A DNA stretch of 64,000 bases from Labrenzia sp. R4_2 (GCF_017743865.1 NZ_JAGHRJ010000009.1:1-64000), one strand, 5' to 3'; positions 45,600-54,379 are shown, numbered from the stretch's first letter. Numbers and translations are program-made. The notes: generated by a model not told the origin, from the letters alone.

Positions 45600-47210
45600 A
45601 TGCTCTATTTCGCACGCTGGAAAATTGCGCTGATCGTCCTCGTCGTTGCCGCTGGCATCGTGACGACTCTGCCGAATTTCTTTTCTGCAAAAACTCTCGA
45701 AAGCTGGCCGGATTTCCTGCCGAAGAACCAGATGGTTCTGGGTCTCGATCTCCAGGGCGGTGCTTATCTGCTCTATGAAATCGATCAGCAGGACTACATC
45801 GAAAAGCGCATGAAGGCGCTTGTCGGCGATATCCGTGCGGCGCTCCGTGAAAACCCGCGCATCGGGTACACCGGCCTAGGTGTTCAAGGCGATGCCGCGC
45901 AGGTTCGGATTCGCGATCTGACCCGCCTGGCTGAAGCCGAGGAACGGTTGGAGCCGCTGGTCAATCCGCTTGTGTCCAACGTTTTCAGCGGCCAGCAGGT
46001 GGATGAATTTGAGTTGTCGGTCAGCGATGACGGTCTGGTGCGCTTTACGTATTCAGAGCAAGGCCTTGCCGACCGGATGACGAACATCGTTCAACAGTCC
46101 ATCGAGGTTATCCGTCGCCGTGTTGACGAACTCGGCACGACCGAGCCGAACATCCAGCGCCAGGGGACAGACCGTATTCTGGTGGAAGCACCGGGTGAAG
46201 ACGATCCGGAGCGCCTCAAGGATCTCGTCGGTCAGACGGCCCAGCTGACGTTCCATATGGTCGATACATCCATGACCGGTGATCAGGCCATGCAGAGCCG
46301 TCCGCCGGTTGGAACCGTGGTCATGATGTCGGTTGACGATCCGCCACTTCCGTACCTTCTGGAAGAAACGCCGCTTCTTGCTGGTGAAGATCTCGTGGAT
46401 GCGCAGGTAAGCTTTGATCAGCGGTCCAATGAGCCTGTCGTGAACTTCCGCTTCAACACCTCCGGTGCCCGGAAATTCGCAACCGTAACCCAGCAAAATG
46501 TCGGTCGTCCGTTTGCCATCGTGCTCGACGAGGAAGTCATTTCCGCGCCGGTTATCCGCGAGCCGATTACAGGCGGTTCCGGTCAGATTTCGGGCAACTT
46601 CACCGTTGAAGGCGCAAACGACCTTGCGGTGCTGCTGCGCGCAGGTGCGCTTCCGGCAAAGCTGACCGTGATCGAAGAGCGGTCCATCGGTCCGGGCCTT
46701 GGCGCGGACTCCATTGAAGCCGGTAAAATGGCCTCGATCATCGCAGGCGCGCTTGTGATCATCTTCATGATCCTCGCCTACGGCCGCTTCGGGGTGATCG
46801 CGGATGTTGCGCTTGTTGGGAATATGTTCCTAATTTTCGGCGCGCTCACGTTCCTGCAGGCAACGCTTACGTTGCCGGGGATTGCGGGTATCGTGTTGAC
46901 GATTGGTATGGCGGTCGACGCCAACGTGCTGATCTTCGAGCGCATCCGCGAAGAAGCCCGGGCAGGGCGGTCGGCCATCACAGCTATCGACGCGGGTTAC
47001 AAGCGGGCGCTTGGAACCATCCTTGACGCCAACATCACGACGCTGATCGCAGCCGTCATCCTGTTCCAGCTTGGCTCTGGGCCAGTGCGCGGCTTCGCGG
47101 TGACCCTGGCGATCGGGATTTTCACCACGGTCTTCTCCGCCTTCACGTTCAGCCGGTTGATGGTGGCCCTCTGGGTCCGCTACCGCCGTCCGTCCGTCTT
47201 GCCGATTTGA
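45600..47210 (+). CDS. secD: Protein translocase subunit SecD
   Basis: 536 residues. First membrane helix at ~8-25, then the D1 motif MVLGLDLQGGAYLLYEID near 50, the large periplasmic domain, and five further helices. The IEERSIGPGLGADSI motif (~355) and the GMAVDANVLIFERIREE motif (~440) are the RND/SecD signatures. Uses the proton gradient to pull proteins through SecYEG. secF follows 17 bp later. Confidence 0.97.
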   Translation: MLYFARWKIALIVLVVAAGIVTTLPNFFSAKTLESWPDFLPKNQMVLGLDLQGGAYLLYEIDQQDYIEKRMKALVGDIRAALRENPRIGYTGLGVQGDAAQVRIRDLTRLAEAEERLEPLVNPLVSNVFSGQQVDEFELSVSDDGLVRFTYSEQGLADRMTNIVQQSIEVIRRRVDELGTTEPNIQRQGTDRILVEAPGEDDPERLKDLVGQTAQLTFHMVDTSMTGDQAMQSRPPVGTVVMMSVDDPPLPYLLEETPLLAGEDLVDAQVSFDQRSNEPVVNFRFNTSGARKFATVTQQNVGRPFAIVLDEEVISAPVIREPITGGSGQISGNFTVEGANDLAVLLRAGALPAKLTVIEERSIGPGLGADSIEAGKMASIIAGALVIIFMILAYGRFGVIADVALVGNMFLIFGALTFLQATLTLPGIAGIVLTIGMAVDANVLIFERIREEARAGRSAITAIDAGYKRALGTILDANITTLIAAVILFQLGSGPVRGFAVTLAIGIFTTVFSAFTFSRLMVALWVRYRRPSVLPI

Positions 47211-47227
47211 TCCGGGAGTAAACAAAA

Positions 47228-48178
47228 ATGTTGCTGAGACTCGTTCCGGACAACACGAATTTCAAATTTATGTGGCTGCGGAAGATCAGTTTTCCGCTGT
47301 CCATCGTCCTTGTCGTTGCATCGCTTGCCGGATTCTTCACCGTCGGCATGAACTACGGCATCGACTTCAAGGGCGGTACGATCATCGAGATCAAAACCGA
47401 TGGCCCTGCCGATATCGGCTTTATCCGGTCTGAGTTGTCCAGCTTGCAGCTGGGCGATGTTCAGGTGCAGGAATTCGGTGCGCCGGATGACATCCTGATC
47501 CGGATTGAAGAACAGCCAGGCGGCGAACTGGCGCAGCAGGCCGTTGTTTCAAAGGTGCGCACGATCTTTGCAGATGACAATGTCGATTTCCGCCGTGTGG
47601 AAGTGGTCGGACCGCGGGTCTCCAGTGAACTGGCGCGGGCCGGGGCGATTGCGGTGGCAGCGTCCCTTCTGGCGATCATGTTCTACATCTGGTTCCGCTT
47701 CGAGTGGCACTTTGCTGTCGGCGCGATTCTGACAACTGCCAACGATGTTGTCGTCACCATCGGCTTGTTTGTGCTGTTGCAGCTCGACTTCTCGCTTTCG
47801 AGTATTGCAGCGGTCCTGACGATCATCGGTTACTCGCTCAACGATACCGTTGTGGTCTACGACCGGATCCGGGAGAACTTGCGCAAATATAAGAAACGCC
47901 CGCTGACCGAGATCCTCGACCAATCGATCAACGAGACCTTGTCCCGGACGACCATGACCTCTGTCACAACGTTGTTGGCGCTCCTGGCGCTCTACATCTT
48001 CGGCGGGGAAGTGATCCAGTCGTTCACGCTGGCGATGATCTTCGGCATTGTGATCGGTACCTATTCGTCGATCTTCCTTGCCGCGCCGTTCCTGATCCTG
48101 CTGAACCTGCGTCCGGACGCCCTGTCGTCCAAGGATGACGATGGCGGGAAAGGTGAAGGCACGGAGGCGACAGCCTGA
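47228..48178 (+). CDS. secF: Protein translocase subunit SecF
   Basis: 316 residues with six membrane helices. The motif NYGIDFKGGTIIEI near residue 40, then VEVVGPRVSSELARAGAIA and GYSLNDTVVVYDRIRENLRKYK near 200, are SecF signatures. Partner of SecD. The next gene begins 2 bp after its stop. Confidence 0.97.
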   Translation: MLLRLVPDNTNFKFMWLRKISFPLSIVLVVASLAGFFTVGMNYGIDFKGGTIIEIKTDGPADIGFIRSELSSLQLGDVQVQEFGAPDDILIRIEEQPGGELAQQAVVSKVRTIFADDNVDFRRVEVVGPRVSSELARAGAIAVAASLLAIMFYIWFRFEWHFAVGAILTTANDVVVTIGLFVLLQLDFSLSSIAAVLTIIGYSLNDTVVVYDRIRENLRKYKKRPLTEILDQSINETLSRTTMTSVTTLLALLALYIFGGEVIQSFTLAMIFGIVIGTYSSIFLAAPFLILLNLRPDALSSKDDDGGKGEGTEATA

Positions 48179-48180
48179 TC

Positions 48181-48567
48181 GTGAAGGGTCTCGAAATCCG
48201 CGATGCCCATTTTCCGGGTCGGGCCCCGCTGGACGCTTATGGCGGCGGCGGGTTCCGGTTTGCGGAAATGTCGCATCGCGGCTCTCTCTTGTGCGTGCCG
48301 AGCGGCATCTATGGCTGGAACTTGACAGCGCCGTCTGAGTTCAGCCTGGAGGCTTTCGAGCGGGTCTTCGAAGAACAGCCCGACATCGAGGTTCTGCTGG
48401 TCGGCACCGGACCGGATCTGATGCCGCTCACTGCCGATCTCAAGGCCGCGTTCCGCGAAGCCGGTATTCTCGCCGATCCGATGTCGACCGGCGCAGCCGT
48501 TCGGACATTCAACGTCCTTCTGTCTGAGGGACGCGCTGTTGCTGCTGCTCTATTGGCGGTGGACTAA
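48181..48567 (+). CDS. Mth938/DUF498-domain protein (NDUFAF3 homologue)
   Basis: 128 residues with a GTG start 2 bp after secF. The core EMSHRGSLLCVPSGIYGWNL, then EVLLVGTGPDLMPLTADLKAAFREAGI and DPMSTGAAVRTFNVLLSEGRAVAAALLAV, is the Mth938 fold. The human homologue NDUFAF3 helps assemble respiratory complex I, and linkage of this family to secDF in alphaproteobacteria is known. Role here inferred from that homology. Confidence 0.85.
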   Translation: MKGLEIRDAHFPGRAPLDAYGGGGFRFAEMSHRGSLLCVPSGIYGWNLTAPSEFSLEAFERVFEEQPDIEVLLVGTGPDLMPLTADLKAAFREAGILADPMSTGAAVRTFNVLLSEGRAVAAALLAVD

Positions 48568-48595
48568 ACCCTCTCTCAATTCCATATGAGCCCTT

Positions 48596-49447
48596 ATGGC
48601 CGAGGACTTTGAACACGCTGCGGATGTCGTGCGCCAATACGACAAGGACCGCTATCTGAGCGCATTGCTTGCACCGGAAGACCATCGCCCGGGACTGATG
48701 GCGCTTTATGCCTTCAATGCAGAAATTTCCCGGATCCGGGAAATCGTCTCTGAACCTTTGCCGGGGGAAGTTCGGCTGCAATGGTGGCGGGACTTTCTGG
48801 AGGGTACATCCCATGGCGCAGTTGGAGCCAATCCGGTTGCCTCCGCGCTCGCTCAGACCATTGATCGCTACAAACTTCCGAAAAACGGCCTGATCGCCAT
48901 GACGGAAGCGCGGATTTTTGATCTCTACAATGATCCGATGCCGAACCTCAACGATTTGGAGGGGTATACCGGTGAGACGGTGTCCGGCCTGATCCAACTT
49001 GCCTGCTGGGTGCTCAACAACGGTGAAGATCCTGGCACAGCAACAGTTGCGGGCCACGCAGGGGTGGCTTACGGCATGACCGGCCTCATGCGTGCGCTGC
49101 CCTGGCATGCCTCCCGCCAACAAATGTACGTGCCGAAAGACGTTTTGGAGCGCCACGGCGTTGACCTGCGGACCGTATTCAGAGGCGAAGCAACCCCGGA
49201 GCTTGCCGCAGCTCTGTCCGAGATGCGGGCGCATGCGCGCCATCACATGTCCCGGGTCAAACAAGCTGCGAGCGATGTTCCCGATACCTGCCGGGCGGCG
49301 TTCCTCCCGCTGTCGTTGGTTGAACCTTTCTTGAAAAAGATGGAAGCTGCCGACTTCAATCCGTTGAAGGACGTTGCGGAACTCTCGCAGCTGCGCCGTC
49401 AGTGGATCTTGTGGCGCGCAAGCGGCAAATCGGTCGGCAACCTTTAG
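48596..49447 (+). CDS. Squalene/phytoene synthase-family protein (NDUFAF6-like)
   Basis: 283 residues of the trans-isoprenyl diphosphate synthase (head-to-head) fold. Segments LMALYAFNAEISRIREIVSEPLPGEVRLQWWRDFL and AYGMTGLMRALPWHASRQQMYVP are characteristic. The Asp-rich DxxxD motifs needed for catalysis look degenerate: EISRIRE in the first place and YTGETVSG where the second would fall. That speaks for a non-enzymatic, NDUFAF6-type assembly factor, not a carotenoid enzyme; no crt genes are nearby. Confidence 0.78.
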   Translation: MAEDFEHAADVVRQYDKDRYLSALLAPEDHRPGLMALYAFNAEISRIREIVSEPLPGEVRLQWWRDFLEGTSHGAVGANPVASALAQTIDRYKLPKNGLIAMTEARIFDLYNDPMPNLNDLEGYTGETVSGLIQLACWVLNNGEDPGTATVAGHAGVAYGMTGLMRALPWHASRQQMYVPKDVLERHGVDLRTVFRGEATPELAAALSEMRAHARHHMSRVKQAASDVPDTCRAAFLPLSLVEPFLKKMEAADFNPLKDVAELSQLRRQWILWRASGKSVGNL

Positions 49448-49477
49448 GCAACGAAACGCGCGAGCTTGGTGAGGGAC

Positions 49478-49999
49478 ATGGTCGAACTGACGGAGCATGC
49501 GCCGGAATGGGCGGATCAGTTTGAGGACGAGGCGCTTCGGATCTCGCGTGTCCTCGGAGACAATCTCACCAGCATTCATCATATCGGCAGCACGGCTGTA
49601 CCGGGACTGATCGCAAAACCCATCATTGACCTGATGGCGGAAGTGGCAAGCCTTGACGCTTGCGATCAGGCGCAGCCGGCGATGCAGTTGCTCGGCTATG
49701 AGGCCATGGGCGCTTACGGTATTCCGGGACGGCGCTATTTTCGCAAATTCAACGCGGATAGGCGCCGGACCCATCACCTGCATGTGTTTTTGAATGGGTC
49801 GGATCACGCGATCCGTCACCTGGCTTTCCGGGATTACCTGATCGCGCATCCTGAGGCAGCTGATGAATACGGCAATTTGAAGCGCAAACTTTCGAAAATA
49901 GATGGCGGAGACTGGGACAGTTATGTCTCCGGCAAGGACCGCTTCGTTCAACGGACCGAGCAATTGGCTCTGGACTGGTATGCGGGAAGGGGCGCCTGA
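49478..49999 (+). CDS. GrpB family protein (nucleotidyltransferase-like, UPF0157)
   Basis: 173 residues from the ATG at 49478; a GTG at 49469 is an alternative start. The segment ISRVLGDNLTSIHHIGSTAVPGLIAKPIIDLMAEV (from residue ~18) is the GrpB hallmark and forms a nucleotidyltransferase-like fold with a GSTAV core. HHLHVFL and the FRDYLIAHPEAADEYGNLKR tail also match. Cellular role unknown. Converges with trmFO. Confidence 0.88.
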   Translation: MVELTEHAPEWADQFEDEALRISRVLGDNLTSIHHIGSTAVPGLIAKPIIDLMAEVASLDACDQAQPAMQLLGYEAMGAYGIPGRRYFRKFNADRRRTHHLHVFLNGSDHAIRHLAFRDYLIAHPEAADEYGNLKRKLSKIDGGDWDSYVSGKDRFVQRTEQLALDWYAGRGA

Positions 50000-50007
50000 C
50001 GCGCCCC
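49989..50007. terminator. Hairpin between convergent GrpB and trmFO genes
   Basis: Perfect 7-bp stem GGGGCGC/GCGCCCC with loop CTGAC, over the end of the GrpB gene. No T-run, so a weak or factor-dependent end for both transcripts. Confidence 0.4.
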
Positions 50008-50015
50008 ACTACTGG

Positions 50016-51434
50016 TTATTCAGCTGCTTCGCGGACGGGCCCGATCTGTGCTTGCCAAGCGGCAAAGTCAGTCTTGGCACGCTGTGTCATCGCCAGTTTT
50101 TTGGCTTTTGACTTTTCCTTGCCCTTGATGCGCTTGCCGTCAGCGTCTTTTGTTGGCGCCTCGACCAACGGGAACAGGCCGAAATTGACGTTCATCGGCT
50201 GGAAGGAGCGTGGTTTTCCAGCCCCGTCATCCCGGCTGATATGGCCACCAGTGATGTGACCGAGCAAAGCGCCCATGGCTGTTGTTTCCGGCGGCGTGAT
50301 GATGTCCTGCCCTTTGGCTTCCATAACCGCAAACAGTCCGGCCATGCAGCCGACGGAGGCGGATTCCACATAGCCTTCACAGCCTGTGATCTGGCCGGCA
50401 AAACGCAGACGCGGATCCGCCTTTAAACGCAGTGTGCCATCGAGGACTTTGGGTGAGTTTAGGAAGGTGTTCCGGTGGAGGCCGCCGAGACGGGCAAACT
50501 GCGCGTTTTCCAGCCCCGGGATCATTTTGAAGATGTCGCCCTGCGCGCCGTATTTCAGCTTCGTTTGAAACCCGACCATGTTGTAGAGCGTGCCGAGGGC
50601 ATTGTCCTGGCGCAGCTGGACAACCGCATAGGGTTTGACGTCAGGGTTATGGGCGTTGGTGAGACCCATCGGCTTCATCGGTCCGTGCCGCAGCGTTTCC
50701 CGGCCGCGCGCCGCCATCACCTCGATCGGCAGGCACCCGTCAAAGTAGGGAGTGTTTTCTTCCCAATCCTTGAAGTCGGCCGTGTCGCCCTCGATCAGGG
50801 CATCGATAAAGGCCTCGTATTGCTCCTTGTCCATCGGACAATTTAGATAGTCCTTGCCGGTGCCGCCCGGTCCAACCTTGTCATACCGCGACTGGAACCA
50901 AGCCTTGTCGAGATCGATGGAGTCAAAGTGAACGATCGGCGCAATGGCGTCGAAAAAGGCCAGCGCATCTTCGCCGCTTTTGGCAAGCACGGCTTCCGAC
51001 AGCGCCGGTGAGGTCAGCGGGCCTGTCGCGATGATGACTTTTTCCCAGTCTTCCGGCGGCAATCCGGCGACTTCATCGCGGGAGATCGTGATCCGGGGAT
51101 GCTCTTCCAACGCCTTCGTAACGGCATCAGAAAAACCATGCCGGTCAACGGCAAGCGCGCTGCCGGCCGGAACCTGATTGGCATCGGCGGAGGCCATGAT
51201 GAGCGAACCTAGCTGGCGCAGCTCATGGTGGATCAACCCAACAGCGTTTTGTTCGGAATCATCTGAACGGAAAGAGTTGGAACAGACCAGCTCAGCCAAT
51301 CCGTCGGTCTGATGGGCTTCTGTTTTGCGAACCGGCCGCATTTCATGCAGCACAACGTCAAATCCGGCTTGGGCGATTTGCCAGGCAGCTTCAGACCCGG
51401 CAAGGCCGCCGCCAATCACATGGATGGGGGGCAT
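50016..51434 (-). CDS. trmFO: Methylenetetrahydrofolate-tRNA-(uracil-5-)-methyltransferase TrmFO
   Basis: 472 residues from the ATG at 51434. The start [20 protein letters not shown] is the FAD-binding motif, and the conserved stretches [49 protein letters not shown] and [12 protein letters not shown] are diagnostic. It makes 5-methyluridine at position 54 of tRNA using folate and FADH2. The open frame extends upstream to 51710, but that part is not similar to TrmFO. Confidence 0.96.
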   Translation of the reverse strand: MPPIHVIGGGLAGSEAAWQIAQAGFDVVLHEMRPVRKTEAHQTDGLAELVCSNSFRSDDSEQNAVGLIHHELRQLGSLIMASADANQVPAGSALAVDRHGFSDAVTKALEEHPRITISRDEVAGLPPEDWEKVIIATGPLTSPALSEAVLAKSGEDALAFFDAIAPIVHFDSIDLDKAWFQSRYDKVGPGGTGKDYLNCPMDKEQYEAFIDALIEGDTADFKDWEENTPYFDGCLPIEVMAARGRETLRHGPMKPMGLTNAHNPDVKPYAVVQLRQDNALGTLYNMVGFQTKLKYGAQGDIFKMIPGLENAQFARLGGLHRNTFLNSPKVLDGTLRLKADPRLRFAGQITGCEGYVESASVGCMAGLFAVMEAKGQDIITPPETTAMGALLGHITGGHISRDDGAGKPRSFQPMNVNFGLFPLVEAPTKDADGKRIKGKEKSKAKKLAMTQRAKTDFAAWQAQIGPVREAAE

Positions 51435-51815
51435 GGCGATTTCCTTCGGAATTGTGTGCCTTTGAGTGTTCTGCCGAGCCCGATTCGTATTTTCGGATCT
51501 CCCAGCTTCCGCAAGGCAACTCTCTTGCGCCTTGATTACAGGCAAAACAAATCCATCGCAACGGTCCGGGCCAAGTGATTCGCAAACACCAATGAACAGC
51601 CGAATGTGGTCTTCATGTCGGCAGGTCCTTGATAGGTAACCGCGATTTTCGATAGCTAGCCGGCTGAACTTTTGTGCTGTGTGGCAAGACAGAAATTGCT
51701 TGTCTGGCAAAGGAAAAATTTACGCAACAATAACGCTTGCAGCCTCCCGGCTAACAATGACAGTTTTGTGAAAAGGCGCAAAAAGTGCGCCTCAACTGTG
51801 CGCGGAGGTATCCCT
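51435..51815. other. Divergent intergenic region trmFO / ClpP-like gene
   Basis: 381 bp without a supported gene. It must carry promoters for both divergent genes. AT-rich stretches lie around 51700-51760. No clear operator was seen. Confidence 0.6.
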
Positions 51816-52523
51816 ATGTGGAAGGAATCTCGAACCGGAATTGAAGCAAACACACCGACAACGTGTCATGCCGTAACCAGTCGTGCTCCGATGAGACGAT
51901 GGCCCGTGTTTGGATTTGGAATAATGATGGCGTCGTTGGTCTTCTTTTTCATGCCTGGACAAGCAAAGGCTGTCGAAATTGAACGCTTCGCCAACCATCT
52001 TGTTCTAAGTGGCGAGATTGCGGATTACAGCCCGGGTGCCTTGAACCGGAATTTGGTGGAAGCCCTGCTGGATTTGGCATTGGCCGGTGACCGGAAATCG
52101 CCAGTTTATCTGCATCTCAATCTTCCCAAAGGCGGTGATGCTGCGGCCTCTTTTCGTCTGGTGGACATCATAAGATCGGCGCAGGACCAAGGCACTCGCG
52201 TTGTCGCACAAGTGTCGGCTGGAGACACCTGTATGTCAGGCTGCACCTTCTTGTTCCTTGCCGCAGACGAACGCTGGATGGCCCCTGAGGGACGGTTGGT
52301 ATTCCATGGATTTACCCAAAGGAACGCCGCGCAGCCAGTCCCGGTTCCAGAGCGGTACATTCAGACCTATTACAAGCTTCTTGCCGCCGCCAATCAGACA
52401 TTCTTCGAGTTCTTCAAAGCCGCCAGGATCATTGAGGATGATCGCAAGGTCGGATTTACCGGACAGACACTGTTTGACGAGCGCGCATTTGCTGGTTTGG
52501 TCACTCGACTGCTTATGCATTGA
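51816..52523 (+). CDS. Exported ClpP/crotonase-fold protein
   Basis: 235 residues from the ATG at 51816 (GGAGGT upstream). An uncleaved or cleavable N-terminal helix lies at ~32-50 (FGFGIMMASLVFFFMPGQAKA). The following domain, LHLNLPKGGDAAASFRLVDIIRSAQDQGTRVVAQVSAGDTCMSGCTFLFLAADERW, is the ClpP-like pattern of periplasmic serine-peptidase-like proteins, with the nucleophile Ser between two cysteines (CMSGC). His in VFHGF could be the partner. Substrate unknown. A lipoprotein gene follows 87 bp later. Confidence 0.72.
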   Translation: MWKESRTGIEANTPTTCHAVTSRAPMRRWPVFGFGIMMASLVFFFMPGQAKAVEIERFANHLVLSGEIADYSPGALNRNLVEALLDLALAGDRKSPVYLHLNLPKGGDAAASFRLVDIIRSAQDQGTRVVAQVSAGDTCMSGCTFLFLAADERWMAPEGRLVFHGFTQRNAAQPVPVPERYIQTYYKLLAAANQTFFEFFKAARIIEDDRKVGFTGQTLFDERAFAGLVTRLLMH

Positions 52524-52610
52524 TTGCTGCAGGAGAATCACCGCAACATCCAACTCAATCAAGTCGCCAGCGTATTCGGCAAGTGAATTATTCTCGTCCG
52601 AGGAACGCTG

Positions 52611-53252
52611 ATGACCTCTCCGCTGTCGCCAGTCGGAATCACTGCGGTTGCCGCACTGTTGATTGTCACTGCGTGTGCCAGCCAGTCGACCAGCGAGGCG
52701 ACCGGCTGGTTTGGTACACATGATGGCGTCCCGCCCAAAGCCAGCAAGGTTTACATCTGTCATGGATTTGGTTGCGCCTACAAAACGCCTGTGGAGTATT
52801 CCCGTCAGGATCTGGCTCGGCTGCGTGCGATCCTTGCGTCTGGCCGGGCGTCGCCAGATGCTGAGCGGCAAGCGATTGCAAGGGCGGTTGTCTGGCAAGA
52901 GCGCCGCGTCGCCTCAACTGTCGGGTCTCAAGACGATATCGGTGGTTTTGATATCGAGAACGCGGGCGTTTCCGGTCAAATGGACTGCATCGATGAGAGC
53001 ACGAACACAACGTCTCTTTTATTGATTGCCCAAAGACACAAGATGCTGAGGCATCACCGCGTGAGCGCTCCCGTTGCGCGCGGCTTTTTTCTTGATGGCC
53101 GCTATCCTCATGCGACTGCGACAATCACCGAAAAGAAAACCGGTACGGTCTATGCCGTTGACTCCTGGGTGCATGAAAACGGCAAACGGCCAGATATCAT
53201 GCCAATCGAGCGTTGGCTGGCCGAGGGTGACCGCTGGTTCCAGAGCTCATAA
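52611..53252 (+). CDS. Lipoprotein of unknown function, possibly transglutaminase-like
   Basis: 213 residues. The N-terminus has a hydrophobic core and lipobox VTACAS (Cys ~22). The mature part has a Cys in GQMDCIDESTNT (~125), a His in RYPHATATIT (~166) and an Asp in AVDSWVHENG (~183). This Cys-His-Asp order is that of transglutaminase-like cysteine enzymes, but overall similarity is not certain. The stop codon abuts the CCTCCTCCC-loop terminator. It may form a pair with the ClpP-like gene upstream. Confidence 0.65.
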   Translation: MTSPLSPVGITAVAALLIVTACASQSTSEATGWFGTHDGVPPKASKVYICHGFGCAYKTPVEYSRQDLARLRAILASGRASPDAERQAIARAVVWQERRVASTVGSQDDIGGFDIENAGVSGQMDCIDESTNTTSLLLIAQRHKMLRHHRVSAPVARGFFLDGRYPHATATITEKKTGTVYAVDSWVHENGKRPDIMPIERWLAEGDRWFQSS

Positions 53253-53295
53253 AAAAACGCCTGCCGGTGGGAGGAGGATCCGGCAAGCGCTTTTT
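53251..53295. terminator. Bidirectional terminator hairpin with CCTCCTCCC loop
   Basis: The stem TGCCGG/CCGGCA (53262-53267 with 53280-53285), extended by GC/AT flanks, has A7 on one side and T5 on the other. It can end both the plus-strand lipoprotein transcript and the minus-strand DUF1127 transcript. The loop reads ATCCTCCTCCCA on the minus strand. Confidence 0.85.
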
Positions 53296-53366
53296 GAGGT
53301 CTGCGGGAAACCCGCAGAGTATCACGGTCATTGGCTGGGAGGAGGATGCCTTTGACCGCGAAACTG
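53251..53366 (-). ncRNA. Candidate CcsR/cuckoo-like sRNA region after DUF1127 gene 2
   Basis: Directly after the stop of the second DUF1127 gene, on the minus strand, a hairpin at 53325-53358 (CGGTCA/TGACCG, inner GGC/GCC) exposes CCTCCTCCC in its loop. A plain hairpin (CTGCGGG/CCCGCAG, 53301-53317) and the terminator hairpin with the same loop motif follow. This layout copies the Rhodobacter CcsR RNAs, which lie 3' of a DUF1127 gene. Expression is not shown. Confidence 0.7.
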
Positions 53367-53368
53367 AA

Positions 53369-53518
53369 TTACTTGATGGCGGCGCGGGCGTAGCGCGCGA
53401 TGTCCGCACGGGCAATGCCCAGGTCGTCCAGCTCACGGTTGGACAGGTTGGACAGTTCGTCGTAGGTCCGGCGGTAGCTTTTCCAGTTGTTGAATTTGCG
53501 TACAACGTTATCGATCAT
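53369..53518 (-). CDS. Small DUF1127 protein, copy 2
   Basis: 49 residues from the ATG at 53518 (AAGG about 9 bp upstream), too short for usual gene calls. It is basic and Arg-rich: MIDNVVRKFNNWKSYRRTYDEL, then NRELDDLGIARADI. The end segment LxxLSxRELxDLGIxRxDI defines DUF1127. In Rhodobacter a relative (CcaF1) binds RNA and influences sRNA maturation. About 60% identical to the copy 0.7 kb upstream on the same strand. Confidence 0.88.
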   Translation of the reverse strand: MIDNVVRKFNNWKSYRRTYDELSNLSNRELDDLGIARADIARYARAAIK

Positions 53519-53960
53519 GGCTCTGGCCTTTTATATCTAATGGCCATGACACCGCGGATCGGCGACTGGCCCGTTCATCTTGTTACAGCGGGGAAATAGG
53601 TGTTTTGTGCGCTGCGAGGTAGAGGGGCAAACGCGAAGCTGATATGCAAAAAATGCAGGTTTATGAAGGGTTAACACCTTTGGGGTGGCGTTCAGCGCAT
53701 AGCGGTGCTGAGCGCTGTGGCACGGCAGTTTGCTGAGCAGCCTCTGGTCATGGCCAGCGGTATCGAGGCTGGGAAACCTGCCGCCAAACAAGAGAGCCAG
53801 ATCACTTTCGGCTCACCTCAGCAAGGTCTTATCGAATACGCGGAAGACATGGCTCAAGGGCGTGGAAGCCACAGGACGACCAATCTCGCGCAACAAATCG
53901 GGCATGAGCCACACCGCTTAAGGTTGGGAGAGCATGTGTTTGGGAAAACCGGACGCCTTA
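53519..53960. other. Region upstream of DUF1127 copy 2
   Basis: About 440 bp. No convincing gene; open frames here lack ribosome sites and family features. It presumably holds the promoter of the second DUF1127 gene, and carries the 11-bp box TGCAAAAAATG at 53645 that recurs before copy 1. Confidence 0.55.
53645..53655. promoter_or_regulatory. Shared box TGCAAAAAATG upstream of DUF1127 copy 2
   Basis: The box starts 127 bp from the A of the start codon of copy 2. The same 11 bp are found at exactly the same distance from copy 1. A promoter-linked element is likely; the binding factor is unknown. Confidence 0.45.
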
Positions 53961-54090
53961 CAAACAAACACCCGCCAGTGGGAGGAGGTACTGGCGGGCG
54001 TTGTTTCGACGTGACAGGGCTGGGAGGAGGATGCCCTGCGTGTCACACGTCCGTTGGCTGGGAGGAGGAGTGCCTCGGGACGCGATCTCC
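53961..54090 (-). ncRNA. Candidate CcsR/cuckoo-like sRNA array after DUF1127 gene 1
   Basis: Three successive minus-strand hairpins, each with CCTCCTCCC in the loop: 54048-54082 (CGTCC/GGACG, inner GGC/GCC), 54011-54046 (GTGAC/GTCAC, inner AGGGC/GCCCT) and 53971-53998 (perfect 9-bp ACTGGCGGG stem). The last is followed by TGTTTGTTTGT and looks like the terminator. They begin about 18 bp after the DUF1127 stop. The exposed motif can pair with Shine-Dalgarno sequences. Confidence 0.72.
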
Positions 54091-54100
54091 AAATTTTTAA

Positions 54101-54253
54101 TCAGCCTTCCAGGCTGCGGCGGGCAACAAACTTGATGTCGCCCCGGCTGATGCCGAGATCCTGCAGCTCGCGGCTGGACAGGCTGGAAAGTTCGTCAACC
54201 GCGCGGCGGTAGGATTTCCAGTTGTTGTATTTGCGTACAACGGTATCAAACAT
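54101..54253 (-). CDS. Small DUF1127 protein, copy 1
   Basis: 50 residues from the ATG at 54253, which has AAGGAA about 8 bp upstream; the open frame runs on to 54289 but that extension lacks conservation with copy 2. The sequence MFDTVVRKYNNWKSYRRAVDEL..SSRELQDLGISRGDI fits DUF1127. A 130-bp array of CCTCCTCCC-loop hairpins follows its stop, as for copy 2. Confidence 0.9.
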   Translation of the reverse strand: MFDTVVRKYNNWKSYRRAVDELSSLSSRELQDLGISRGDIKFVARRSLEG

Positions 54254-54379
54254 TTTGTTTTTCCTTATTGGCAGTGGTGTTGTCGCCAACCCGCTGCGTC
54301 GTTGTTGAAATCATATATATTTCACCAGCCGAATTTAAAGAAGTGCCGCGTCTGCATGCCTGACATGCGTTTTGTGCAT

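Noticed and set aside
48509..49963. 484-codon minus-strand frame across the phytoene-synthase-like and GrpB genes
   Set aside because: It is antisense to two clear genes, starts without a ribosome site and resembles no protein family.
51435..51710. N-terminal extension of TrmFO
   Set aside because: The FAD motif of TrmFO proteins begins within a few residues of the start; the upstream in-frame part is unlike the family.
53537..54100. Open frames on both strands between and over the DUF1127 modules
   Set aside because: No ribosome sites or family resemblance; the plus-strand frame runs through the sRNA hairpins.
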